Notes: generated from the sequence alone by a model not told the origin. Counted from the first letter of the stretch, positions 1-5,820 are shown. The stretch is 6,132 bases of DNA from CBDULQ01 sp965368115 (GCA_965368115.1 CBDULQ010000214.1:1-6132); one strand, 5' to 3'. Translations and numbers: made by a program.

Positions 1-341
1 AAGCTGTATAGATAAAGCCGTGCCGGGCCCTCACCCAACGTCCAGTCGGTGCTGTTTTCGTCAAGCTGCTGCCAGTCCGCTTCGAAACCACCGTTGCGAG
101 CGGATTGTTGCAGTGCGTCCCTGGCTACCTGTTCCGCTTCATCGAGAAAACCCCGGTAAAAACAGAATTTATACAGGGCCACGTAAACTTCGAGCTGATC
201 CGGCTGGATGTCTCTGGCCTTGTACAACAACGCCCGTGCCCGATCGAAATCACTGGCGCAGGCGACTGCTTCCTGCAGACAGGCGTTCACTTCGGGATGA
301 ATATCCTTGCCGAAATGAACGCGTTCTTCCAGAACCTGCAT
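1..341 (-). CDS. TPR-like nif-region protein, 3' end beyond window edge
   Basis: An open frame of 113 codons runs leftward from ATG 341 and leaves the window without a stop, so the C-terminal part is missing. The translation begins MQVLEERVHFGKDIHP. Residues about 32-80 look like tetratricopeptide-type helix pairs, with a run of small and aromatic positions (ARALLYKARDIQPDQ, then VALYKFCFYRGFLDEAEQ). Such proteins usually act as protein-protein interaction scaffolds; a specific role here is unknown. The gene starts 11 nt after the [2Fe-2S] ferredoxin stop and appears to be in the same operon. The start is uncertain. ATG 341 has no strong Shine-Dalgarno at the right distance, whereas TTG 350 lies 6 nt after GGAG (357-360), which overlaps the end of the upstream gene, and would add three residues. 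The frame is closed by a stop at 366-368. A TPR-like gene after the Shethna ferredoxin fits my memory of the Azotobacter nif region, but I could not verify that. Confidence 0.72.
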   Translation of the reverse strand, partial: MQVLEERVHFGKDIHPEVNACLQEAVACASDFDRARALLYKARDIQPDQLEVYVALYKFCFYRGFLDEAEQVARDALQQSARNGGFEADWQQLDENSTDWTLGEGPARLYLYS

Positions 342-352
342 ACTGCTCAAGA

Positions 353-679
353 TCAGCTCCAGAACTCAGGATTCATCAACAGGCTTTCGACCGGCTTATC
401 GTTAAGCAGGTGCTCATCGATAATGGTGGTGACATCGTCTTTCTTGATGCCGCCGTACATCACACCTTCGGGATAAACCAGTACAGTCGGACCTTCGCTG
501 CAGGGTCCCATGCAACCGGTCGCAGTGACCTGGATCTTGTTGAACAGCTCGCGCTGCTGGGTTTGCCATAGAAACTCTTCCATGACCGAAGCACAATCTT
601 TCTCCGAACAGGAGCTGCGCGGATGACCCATCGGACGTTGCTGGGTACAAACAAAAACATGTTTCTCAGGCTTGGGCAT
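353..679 (-). CDS. fesI: Shethna protein I-type [2Fe-2S] ferredoxin
   Basis: This 108-residue protein has the thioredoxin-like [2Fe-2S] ferredoxin layout: MPKPEKHVFVC, then RPMGHPRSSC, then TATGCMGPC. The likely cluster ligands are Cys11, Cys24, Cys56 and Cys60; Cys29 is an extra cysteine. The pattern and N-terminus match the A. vinelandii Shethna I (FeSI) protein as I recall it, including Cys11 and Cys24. The family carries one electron in the cytoplasm. Its exact role in nitrogen fixation is not settled; it may feed nitrogenase or cofactor assembly. ATG 679 is preferred over the in-frame GTG at 688 because it reproduces the family N-terminus and leaves a 1-nt gap after the fdxB stop instead of an 8-nt overlap. 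The Shine-Dalgarno is weak for either start, which suggests coupling to fdxB translation. Ends with TGA at 353-355. Confidence 0.9.
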   Translation of the reverse strand: MPKPEKHVFVCTQQRPMGHPRSSCSEKDCASVMEEFLWQTQQRELFNKIQVTATGCMGPCSEGPTVLVYPEGVMYGGIKKDDVTTIIDEHLLNDKPVESLLMNPEFWS

Positions 680-680
680 A

Positions 681-1016
681 TCAAACACTCATGGGTTGGG
701 GTTCGTGTGTCATACAGTTTTTCGGACAGACCCGTGAACAGGCTTCACAGCCAATACAGTCCATCATATCTTTCAGTGACATGACCATCGAGGTGTCATC
801 GGAAAAACCGTCGTCGTCATCGTCGTAGTAATCATCATCATCAAGATCTTCATCCGCCAGGGCTTCTACATCTTCACGATCGATCAGTTCAAATACATCG
901 CGCGGGCAGGCTTTGTAGCAGCGACCGCAGCCGATGCAGTTGCCTTGATTAAGGTCTACGATGAAGGCAGGTATCCATTCGACACCGCCACGGGTGATAC
1001 CGGTAATATTACTCAT
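681..1016 (-). CDS. fdxB: Nif-specific ferredoxin III (2x[4Fe-4S])
   Basis: The 111-residue product has two cysteine clusters of bacterial ferredoxin type: CIGCGRCYKACP (Cys27, 30, 33, 37) and CIGCEACSRVCP (Cys87, 90, 93, 97), with a further Cys at 101. The N-terminus (TGITRGGVEWIPAF) and the overall plan fit the nif-specific ferredoxin III family. It is expected to be a low-potential cytoplasmic electron carrier for nitrogenase or for cofactor synthesis. The two cluster domains are separated by a very acidic linker at residues 55-74 (14 Asp/Glu in 20), which also contains two tyrosines. The in-frame GTG at 1019 was rejected as the start because AGGGGA (1022-1027) is 5 nt from ATG 1016 but only 2 nt from the GTG. 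The gene lies 9 nt after the DUF683 gene, and the next ferredoxin begins 1 nt after its stop. Confidence 0.93.
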   Translation of the reverse strand: MSNITGITRGGVEWIPAFIVDLNQGNCIGCGRCYKACPRDVFELIDREDVEALADEDLDDDDYYDDDDDGFSDDTSMVMSLKDMMDCIGCEACSRVCPKNCMTHEPQPMSV

Positions 1017-1021
1017 CACAT

Positions 1022-1027
1022 TCCCCT
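1022..1027 (-). promoter_or_regulatory. fdxB ribosome binding site
   Basis: AGGGGA lies 5 nt upstream of ATG 1016 and overlaps the TAG stop (1026-1028) of the upstream DUF683 gene. The spacing favours ATG 1016 over GTG 1019 and suggests translational coupling. Confidence 0.7.
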
Positions 1028-1259
1028 AGTTTGCTGCTGCAACGGCTTCGGACTCGGACTGTGCAGCTTCATACTCTGCATTGGCCTTTTCCCAGTCCTG
1101 ACATGCCGCATAGCAGGCCTCGGCCATGGCAGGCAGATCCTGATATCCGGCCGGCAGACGATCTTCGACCAGATCATGCAGTTCACTGGCCTTTTCCGTT
1201 GCGATACGCTTGGCTTTACTGGCTGCTTTGCGCAGTGCTTTCAATTCTTCAGGTGTCAT
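1026..1259 (-). CDS. DUF683 / CCE_0567-family small nif protein
   Basis: This 77-residue protein begins MTPEELKALRKAASKAKRIA and continues with a second amphipathic helix around residues 43-65 (AMAEACYAACQDWEKANAEYEAA). The central LHDLVEDRLPAGYQDLP segment matches the LHDL(S/A)EDLP core I associate with the DUF683 (Rop-like) family. These proteins are short helical hairpins, probably dimeric, found almost only in nif clusters next to the DUF269 protein; no biochemical role is established. The C-terminal tail is rich in Ala, Glu and Ser. ATG 1259 has a strong Shine-Dalgarno, AAGGAG (1268-1273), 8 nt upstream, which overlaps the stop codon of the preceding gene. The gene follows DUF269 by 12 nt. 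Confidence 0.88.
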   Translation of the reverse strand: MTPEELKALRKAASKAKRIATEKASELHDLVEDRLPAGYQDLPAMAEACYAACQDWEKANAEYEAAQSESEAVAAAN

Positions 1260-1271
1260 CGATCAAACTCC

Positions 1272-1748
1272 TTACATTCCGGCGACTTCGCTGTATTTAC
1301 CAATGATTTCCAGGGCTACGGACAGGAACTTGTCACCCTCGTCTTTCATTTTGGACAGGCTGGGAAAACCGAAGCGATGAATATCACGCAGGGTCTTATC
1401 AAGCACGACCAGCTTGCCGACGGTAATGATCACGCGGCCGAAACCTTCGTGACTCAGGCTAATCATCGGTACCGCCATCAAGCCGCATTCTTTCTCGATC
1501 AGCGAAGCAATGGCGTTATAAAATGCTTTTACACGGGACATGGTGATTTCGTCCGGATCACCGACGATGGGGATCTCCCGCTTCATTTCCTTGGTCAAAA
1601 CAAACGGTTCAAGGATTTTGTTTTCGGTCCAGTCGTCATAAGTACCGTAGGTATCGATGGCTCGCATCTGGCGAATCATTTCTTTTGAAAAATCCGATTC
1701 CAGAACCGGATCGTCATCGGTAATCAAAACAGCTGCTGCTTCACTCAT
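1272..1748 (-). CDS. NifX-associated nitrogen fixation protein (DUF269)
   Basis: The 158-residue product carries features I recognise as DUF269: RQMRAIDTYGTYDDWTENKIL near residues 26-46, a central VGDPDEITMSRVKAFYNAIA segment, and GRVIITVGKLVVLDKTLRDIHRFGFPS in the C-terminal half. Its length is close to the usual size of about 150 residues. The family is confined to diazotrophs, normally downstream of nifX, and is called orf5 in Azotobacter as I recall. A role in handling cofactor or electron-transfer steps has been supposed but is not known. No metal-ligand cysteine motif is visible, since Cys88 is isolated. The start ATG 1748 has AGAGG (1756-1760) 7 nt upstream. A 47-nt gap separates it from the RseC-like gene, the largest gap in the operon; I see no hairpin terminator or promoter there. 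Confidence 0.92.
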   Translation of the reverse strand: MSEAAAVLITDDDPVLESDFSKEMIRQMRAIDTYGTYDDWTENKILEPFVLTKEMKREIPIVGDPDEITMSRVKAFYNAIASLIEKECGLMAVPMISLSHEGFGRVIITVGKLVVLDKTLRDIHRFGFPSLSKMKDEGDKFLSVALEIIGKYSEVAGM

Positions 1749-1795
1749 GGTCTTTCCTCTCTCAAAAAGATGAATAGTTTTATTTGAACTGCGCT

Positions 1796-2278
1796 TTACA
1801 CGGCCTGCTGATCGAAGCGATTTACGATGACTTCATCCGCATTGCGCAGTAATACAATTTCCCGGCCCTGAAAATCACGATGCCCCATGATGCGATTGGC
1901 CAGACGCATGCCGATAAACAGGCCACTCATACTGGCCAGAAAATCAACGCCATCACCAAAGCCCATACCATGACTCAGGGCAGCTGCCAGTATCATCAGC
2001 ACCAGGGGCAGCATGTAAGCCATCACCGCAGTGGAAACCAGCACCGATTCATTGATACCGATCACCGCACGATCACCGGCGCGTAAACCAAGATGATTTC
2101 GCAGTCGAACCCGCTGGCGTCGGTTTTTAAACAGCCCGGCCAGCACCGAGGTACCGCAACTGACACTACACTGACCACAGGCGGACCGTTGCTGAGTCTC
2201 GATGACCGCATAAGAACCGGTCACTTCAATAACGGTTCCGGTTTCTTCCAGCATGGCTGTCGTTTCGTGATCACTCAT
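1796..2278 (-). CDS. RseC/MucC-family integral membrane protein
   Basis: This 160-residue protein starts MSDHETTAMLEETGTVIEV. It has an N-terminal soluble domain with the cysteine motif CGQCSVSC (Cys34, Cys37, Cys41), followed by two hydrophobic segments at about 79-101 and 105-124, and a short C-terminal tail. That is the plan of the RseC/MucC family. In E. coli RseC works with the Rnf-related Rsx complex to keep SoxR reduced and is encoded with the sigma-E regulators. Here no sigma-E gene is visible; the gene sits between nifX and the DUF269 gene. A role in the inner membrane, perhaps linked to an Rnf-type electron supply for nitrogenase, is an inference. The frame is open to 2404, but ATG 2278 is the likely start: it has GGAGGG 5 nt upstream, a family-like N-terminus, and an 8-nt overlap with nifX. 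Confidence 0.85.
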   Translation of the reverse strand: MSDHETTAMLEETGTVIEVTGSYAVIETQQRSACGQCSVSCGTSVLAGLFKNRRQRVRLRNHLGLRAGDRAVIGINESVLVSTAVMAYMLPLVLMILAAALSHGMGFGDGVDFLASMSGLFIGMRLANRIMGHRDFQGREIVLLRNADEVIVNRFDQQAV

Positions 2279-2759
2279 CCCAGCCCTCCGCTTCCATATC
2301 GTCAAAACGATTGGGGTTGTTCGGTCGTTGTGCATCGATGGCGCGTGCCAGCCATGTCGCCGGACCACTACGTAATTCATCCTGGATGGAGTCCAGGAGA
2401 TCATCGATCGCTGTGCCGGTGCTCACTTTAACCGGTTGTATGCCCAGCGCTTTTAACTGACGTACCGCTGATGCACCAACCGCCTGGCTATAAACGGCAA
2501 TGCAGCCGTTTAGCGCTTCGAACTTTTCCACCAGCTTGTCTTCATTACCGTCCTGGCCAAGGTCACCAAACTGCACGACCTCGAGCATCCTGTGCTGTTC
2601 CGGGTCTACCGCATAAGTCACGAATGATTGCGCCGAGCCAAAATGCTGATTGACCGTTTTCATGTCAGTGCTGGCGAAGGCGACGCGCAATGCGCCGTCT
2701 TCCATCGGCCGCTGATCAGTGGCGCAGTCCAGTATTTTCAGTCGCCTGTTCAATGTCAT
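2271..2759 (-). CDS. nifX: Nitrogenase cofactor carrier NifX
   Basis: The 162-residue product carries the NifX/NafY-type dinitrogenase iron-molybdenum cofactor-binding fold: LRVAFASTDMKTVNQHFGSAQSF near residues 24-46, then GCIAVYSQAVGASAVRQLKALGIQPVKV at about 85-112. It ends in NRFDDMEAEGWDE, a NifX-like C-terminus. NifX binds NifB-co and related precursors in the cytoplasm, passing them between NifB and NifEN or storing them. The start at ATG 2759 makes a 44-nt overlap with the end of nifN. It is kept because the RRLKILD stretch at residues 5-11 resembles the N-terminus of Azotobacter NifX as I recall it, and a modest GGAA lies 7 nt upstream. ATG 2705 would avoid the overlap but would remove that segment. 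The stop overlaps the next gene by 8 nt. Confidence 0.93.
   Translation of the reverse strand: MTLNRRLKILDCATDQRPMEDGALRVAFASTDMKTVNQHFGSAQSFVTYAVDPEQHRMLEVVQFGDLGQDGNEDKLVEKFEALNGCIAVYSQAVGASAVRQLKALGIQPVKVSTGTAIDDLLDSIQDELRSGPATWLARAIDAQRPNNPNRFDDMEAEGWDE
2284..2289 (-). promoter_or_regulatory. RBS of the RseC-family gene
   Basis: GGAGGG lies inside the end of nifX, 5 nt before ATG 2278. It supports this start over the longer open frame that begins at 2404 and has no comparable site. Confidence 0.7.
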
Positions 2760-4128
2760 TGGCGTATTCCGGTTTCTGTGCGTAGATGGAACGGTAAGGA
2801 TGAATTTCGCCCCGCTCCAGAGTCAGCAATATATTGGCCAGATCGAACAGGGTTTGTCGCGAACCCTGATAACCCACCCAGACTTTCTGATAACCACCCA
2901 GTAAGTCATATTGCGGGAAGCCGGCACGCAGGATGGGAATGCCCAGACGTTCGGCACTTTCCACCGCATGTGAATTGCTGATCAGAATTTCCGCATCATG
3001 TGTGCGGGCCAGTTTTTCAAGTTCTTCCAGGTCGCCCAGCTTGACTGTCTCGGCAGCGACCTTTTTAACCGCGGGCGCGTTACCGGGTGCAACTGCAGCG
3101 ACCACTTCGCAGCCCATGCTACTCATAAAATGACTGAAGCTGTTGAGCAGGTCAGGATCTGAAGCGATGGCAACCCGGGTCATGCCCAGCATGAAATGAG
3201 TATCCAGCATGGCGTCCTGTAACTGGGCGCGTTGACGTTCCAGTTTTTCGGGTACCGGTTCGCCTGACACTTCAGCGAGTATCTGTACAAACTCATCCAC
3301 CGCATCCAGGCCCATCAGGTGATCGAAGCGGTAGTCGGGCACGCCGGTGCGTTTGTGCAGGATATCCGCCGCCTTATACATGGAAGGACCAATAACCAGT
3401 GTCGCGGTCGACATACCCAGTGTCTGCAGTTCGTCGACCGTGGTACCGCCGATGGTGAGCGGACTGAAATCCTGGTCGGTCAGTCGACCGTCCAGTGAAT
3501 CGGATAGATCGGGCACCAGCACCGGACGCAGTCCGAACATTTCGACAATCTCGCGGATCTGTTCCAGGTCTCCCGGTGTCAGCTGTGAACTGGTGATCAC
3601 GGTGACCTGTTTTTTACGTTGCCCCGGTTTTGTGCCCGCATCTTCGGCCAGCGGGACCAGGTTTTCGAATATCGCCGCCACCGCGGATGCGAAACCGGTT
3701 TCCAGACACCCGGTAAAGTCCGGTGTCGCAACCGGTACGACAGGAATGTGGTTGTACTCTGGATATTTTTCACGGAAGGTGTAGATGGCACGCTTCACGT
3801 CACAGCCCTGAGTTTCCGCCAGACCCGTGGTCGGCACACCCAGTAAGGACGGATTCGATTTTTCACAAATCGTCTTGATGCCTTCGGTGACATTATCATC
3901 GGCACCCATCACCGCACTCACCTGGTCCATAGCGCTGGTCTGCAACGGAATCGGTTCGCGGAAATGACGCACGAAGAACACCTTACCGAATGCGGTACAA
4001 CCCTGTGAGCCATGCAACATGGGCATGGCGCGATTAAAACCGAGGAATGCCAGAGCGGCGCCGATGGTCTGACTGGACTTGAGCGGACTGACCGACAGGG
4101 CCTTGCTACGTTTTTCGATCTTTGGCAT
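2716..4128 (-). CDS. nifN: FeMo-cofactor scaffold subunit NifN
   Basis: This 470-residue protein is the beta-like subunit of the NifEN scaffold, where the NifB-derived [8Fe-9S-C] cluster acquires molybdenum and homocitrate before transfer to NifDK. The N-terminal KALSVSPLKSSQTIGAAL, the HGSQGCTAFGKVFFVRHF block, and the VPTTGLAETQG segment fit the family. Cys44 (in GSQGCTAF) coincides with the NifN cysteine that ligates the [4Fe-4S] cluster at the NifE/NifN interface. Length is near that of A. vinelandii NifN (about 458). ATG 4128 was chosen over the in-frame GTG at 4131 because GGAGG is 7 nt away and because it puts the cysteine at position 44. Its ATG shares one base with the nifE stop (TGATG), a typical coupling junction that would favour equal synthesis of the two subunits. 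Confidence 0.97.
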   Translation of the reverse strand: MPKIEKRSKALSVSPLKSSQTIGAALAFLGFNRAMPMLHGSQGCTAFGKVFFVRHFREPIPLQTSAMDQVSAVMGADDNVTEGIKTICEKSNPSLLGVPTTGLAETQGCDVKRAIYTFREKYPEYNHIPVVPVATPDFTGCLETGFASAVAAIFENLVPLAEDAGTKPGQRKKQVTVITSSQLTPGDLEQIREIVEMFGLRPVLVPDLSDSLDGRLTDQDFSPLTIGGTTVDELQTLGMSTATLVIGPSMYKAADILHKRTGVPDYRFDHLMGLDAVDEFVQILAEVSGEPVPEKLERQRAQLQDAMLDTHFMLGMTRVAIASDPDLLNSFSHFMSSMGCEVVAAVAPGNAPAVKKVAAETVKLGDLEELEKLARTHDAEILISNSHAVESAERLGIPILRAGFPQYDLLGGYQKVWVGYQGSRQTLFDLANILLTLERGEIHPYRSIYAQKPEYANDIEQATENTGLRH

Positions 4129-5603
4129 CACATAGCCTCCGCGGTTTTTGCCGGCTCGGAGGACGCGTCACCTTCCATGGCAACGGTACCTTGCTCTGTA
4201 TCGGCCTGATCTTCGGCGATGGCTTTAGGCCGCGACCAGGGACTGGGTCGACGCACCTGTTCCCAGACCGGGCTTTCAATAGTCAGCGCCAGTTGGCGGG
4301 CCAGCTCGATCATGCCGGTGTAACCTTCGTAACCGAAGTCGCGTTCCTGATTAATATCCAGGAAAGGAATGCGCGCTTTCAATGCGGTGTACATATTACG
4401 GCCCCCGGCGATCAACACATCGACCTTCTCCTGGCGAACAATGTTGATTAACTGTTTGGGGTTGCCGTCTTCCAGCATCACTGCTTCGCGTCCCATCAGT
4501 TCGCGAATACGCGCTTTATCTTCTTCAGTGGATTTCTTGGTTCCGGTCGCAACCACATGCATGCCCAGATCCTGTAAAGCCGAAATCACCGACCAGGACT
4601 TAACGCCACCGGTATACAGCAGCACCCGCTTGCCGCGCAGGCGATCACGCCAGGGCTCCAGGTCCTTATCCAGTTGCGCTTCCTCTCTCGCGATCAGAGC
4701 TTCGGTGCGTTGTGTTAAGTTATCGTCACCGATTAAACGCGCGATATCGCGCAGCGCCTGCGACACGTCCGTGGCGCCGTAAAAACTGCCCTCGAACCAG
4801 GGTGTCTCATATTTCTCTTTGAGTTTACGCGCCACGTTCAACATGGCTTTTGAACACACCATCATGTTGACGTGAGCACGATGCATGGTCTGTACTTCAC
4901 GGAAGCGTGCATCGCCGGACAGGGTGCACAACACGCGAATACCCAGCTCATCGAGCAGCGGCAATACATGCCACAACTCACCGGCGATGTTGTATTCGCC
5001 GATCAGGTTAATGTCGTACACCGGAATACCGTCACGCAATTTTTCCTGCGGAATCTCGTCCGGTTCACGGGTACCGATGACATACTTCACCATCGACTCA
5101 CCGGCAATACGGTTACCCAGATTCTTGGTGCCGTAAAAACCCGCGGCATCCACCGGCACCACCGGTGTACCCCAACGCTCGGTCGCGGTTTTACAGATCG
5201 CGTCCACATCATCACCCACCAGTGCGGGAATGCAGGTGTTATACACAAACACCGCCGCCGGGCTGTAATCATCGATCGCCTGCTTGATGGAATGGAACAG
5301 ACGTTTCTCGCCACGCCCCATGACCACATCCTGTTCGGTAAGGTCGGTAGTCATACCGATGCGATACAGTTTCGCACCCGAAGATCGCGTACCCCGGTTG
5401 TCCCAGGAGCTACCGGCACAGGCAATCGATCCATGCACAATGTGGGCAACATCGGCAATCGGCAGCAAGGCAATCTGCGCACCGTCAAAGGCACAGCCAC
5501 CGGCAGTCGAACCGGGCTTGGGCTTGGCACAACCGGATTTGGATTTCTTGTTGTGATTGCAAGCGGGTTCATCGAGCAGTTCGGCAATGTCTTTGGCTTT
5601 CAT
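4128..5603 (-). CDS. nifE: FeMo-cofactor scaffold subunit NifE
   Basis: The 491-residue protein is the alpha-like subunit of NifEN. It begins MKAKDIAELLDEPACNHNKK, very close to A. vinelandii NifE as I recall it. Cys37, Cys62 and Cys124 fall at the positions of the known interface [4Fe-4S] ligands, and Cys250 (in NMMVCSKAMLN) at the position associated with the precursor cluster. Other family blocks include ACAGSSWDNRGTRSSG, GFYGTKNLGNRIAGE, YTGGVKSWSV and AGGRNMYTALK. The last 31 residues form an acidic, Ala/Glu-rich tail, making the protein about 16 residues longer than the Azotobacter form. The frame is open up to a GTG at 5642, but that would add 13 residues that do not fit the family and lie within a leader hairpin. 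ATG 5603 has AGG (5611-5613) 7 nt upstream. It is the first gene behind the sigma-54 promoter at 5673-5687. Confidence 0.97.
   Translation of the reverse strand: MKAKDIAELLDEPACNHNKKSKSGCAKPKPGSTAGGCAFDGAQIALLPIADVAHIVHGSIACAGSSWDNRGTRSSGAKLYRIGMTTDLTEQDVVMGRGEKRLFHSIKQAIDDYSPAAVFVYNTCIPALVGDDVDAICKTATERWGTPVVPVDAAGFYGTKNLGNRIAGESMVKYVIGTREPDEIPQEKLRDGIPVYDINLIGEYNIAGELWHVLPLLDELGIRVLCTLSGDARFREVQTMHRAHVNMMVCSKAMLNVARKLKEKYETPWFEGSFYGATDVSQALRDIARLIGDDNLTQRTEALIAREEAQLDKDLEPWRDRLRGKRVLLYTGGVKSWSVISALQDLGMHVVATGTKKSTEEDKARIRELMGREAVMLEDGNPKQLINIVRQEKVDVLIAGGRNMYTALKARIPFLDINQERDFGYEGYTGMIELARQLALTIESPVWEQVRRPSPWSRPKAIAEDQADTEQGTVAMEGDASSEPAKTAEAM
4136..4140 (-). promoter_or_regulatory. nifN ribosome binding site
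   Basis: GGAGG lies within the last codons of nifE, 7 nt before ATG 4128 and only 4 nt before GTG 4131, so it favours the ATG. Confidence 0.75.
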
Positions 5604-5630
5604 GCGGGCACCTGTGCTGTCCTGGGGCTG

Positions 5631-5651
5631 ATTCCGCCCCACGGGCGGAAT
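5631..5651 (-). promoter_or_regulatory. Leader hairpin upstream of nifE
   Basis: This is a perfect 9-bp inverted repeat (ATTCCGCCC and GGGCGGAAT) around a 3-nt loop. With transcription starting near 5661, it would form about 10 nt from the 5' end of the nifE mRNA, well before the Shine-Dalgarno at 5611-5613. No U-run follows on the minus strand, so it does not look like an intrinsic terminator. A 5' stabilising stem or a control element is more likely. The 5' half of an overlapping alternative stem lies at 5636-5641, with its partner at 5623-5628. Confidence 0.6.
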
Positions 5652-5672
5652 GTTGGCTTTGGTTGTGGAGGT

Positions 5673-5687
5673 GCAACGGGTGTGCCA
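5673..5687 (-). promoter_or_regulatory. Sigma-54 (-24/-12) promoter of the nifE operon
   Basis: The minus strand reads TGGCAC, ACCCG, TTGC. The invariant GG (5685-5686) and GC (5673-5674) are separated by exactly 10 nt, as RpoN requires. Only 70 nt separate the -12 element from the nifE ATG. Transcription would start near 5661, giving a leader of roughly 58 nt. No other site of this quality was noticed in the window. Confidence 0.92.
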
Positions 5688-5692
5688 AGTTG

Positions 5693-5705
5693 TAAGCTGT
5701 TGTTT
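5693..5705 (-). promoter_or_regulatory. Candidate IHF site between UAS and promoter
   Basis: The minus-strand AAACAACAGCTTA matches the IHF consensus WATCAANNNNTTR at every defined position but one. It is flanked by an A-tract (T-rich on plus, 5703-5720). It lies between the activator site and the -24 box, where IHF usually bends DNA so that NifA can reach RNA polymerase. Its centre near -38 is somewhat close to the promoter. Confidence 0.5.
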
Positions 5706-5820
5706 TTTATGTATTTATTTGGGTTGTTGTTTGTCGGGAATGCTACATTGGGTGGTGGTGTTGGAGTAACTTTGACATTTTTTGTGGGGGTTTTGGAGAT
5801 GGGTGGGCTTGATGGTTTTA
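5701..5820. other. G+T-rich gene-free stretch
   Basis: On the plus strand 98 of these 120 bases are G or T, with only 6 C. The stretch covers the NifA site and part of the IHF region and continues upstream of them. I see no credible coding frame. The strand bias itself is unexplained; it may contribute to DNA bending or melting around the promoter. Confidence 0.55.
5732..5747. promoter_or_regulatory. NifA upstream activator sequence
   Basis: TGT, CGGGAATGCT, ACA matches the NifA consensus TGT-N10-ACA. Its centre is about 79 bp upstream of the predicted nifE transcription start. Together with the sigma-54 promoter it implies NifA control and expression only under nitrogen-fixing conditions. 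Confidence 0.82.

Noticed and set aside
20..571. 183-codon plus-strand open frame
   Set aside because: It is antisense to the TPR-like gene and the [2Fe-2S] ferredoxin, and the protein lacks any recognisable motif.
945..1688. 247-codon plus-strand open frame
   Set aside because: It is antisense to the DUF269 and DUF683 genes and the start of fdxB, all of which are clear family members. Its low-complexity, Phe/His-rich translation is typical of a shadow frame.
2279..2404. N-terminal extension of the RseC-family protein
   Set aside because: It would overlap nifX by more than 130 nt and has no family resemblance, while ATG 2278 has a good Shine-Dalgarno and a fitting N-terminus.
5525..5530. 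TGGCAC on the plus strand as a second sigma-54 promoter
   Set aside because: It lies within nifE codons, and no TTGC follows at the required spacing.
5786..5807. G-quadruplex
   Set aside because: Only three G-tracts of three or more are present; the fourth is GG, so at best a weak two-tetrad structure could form.
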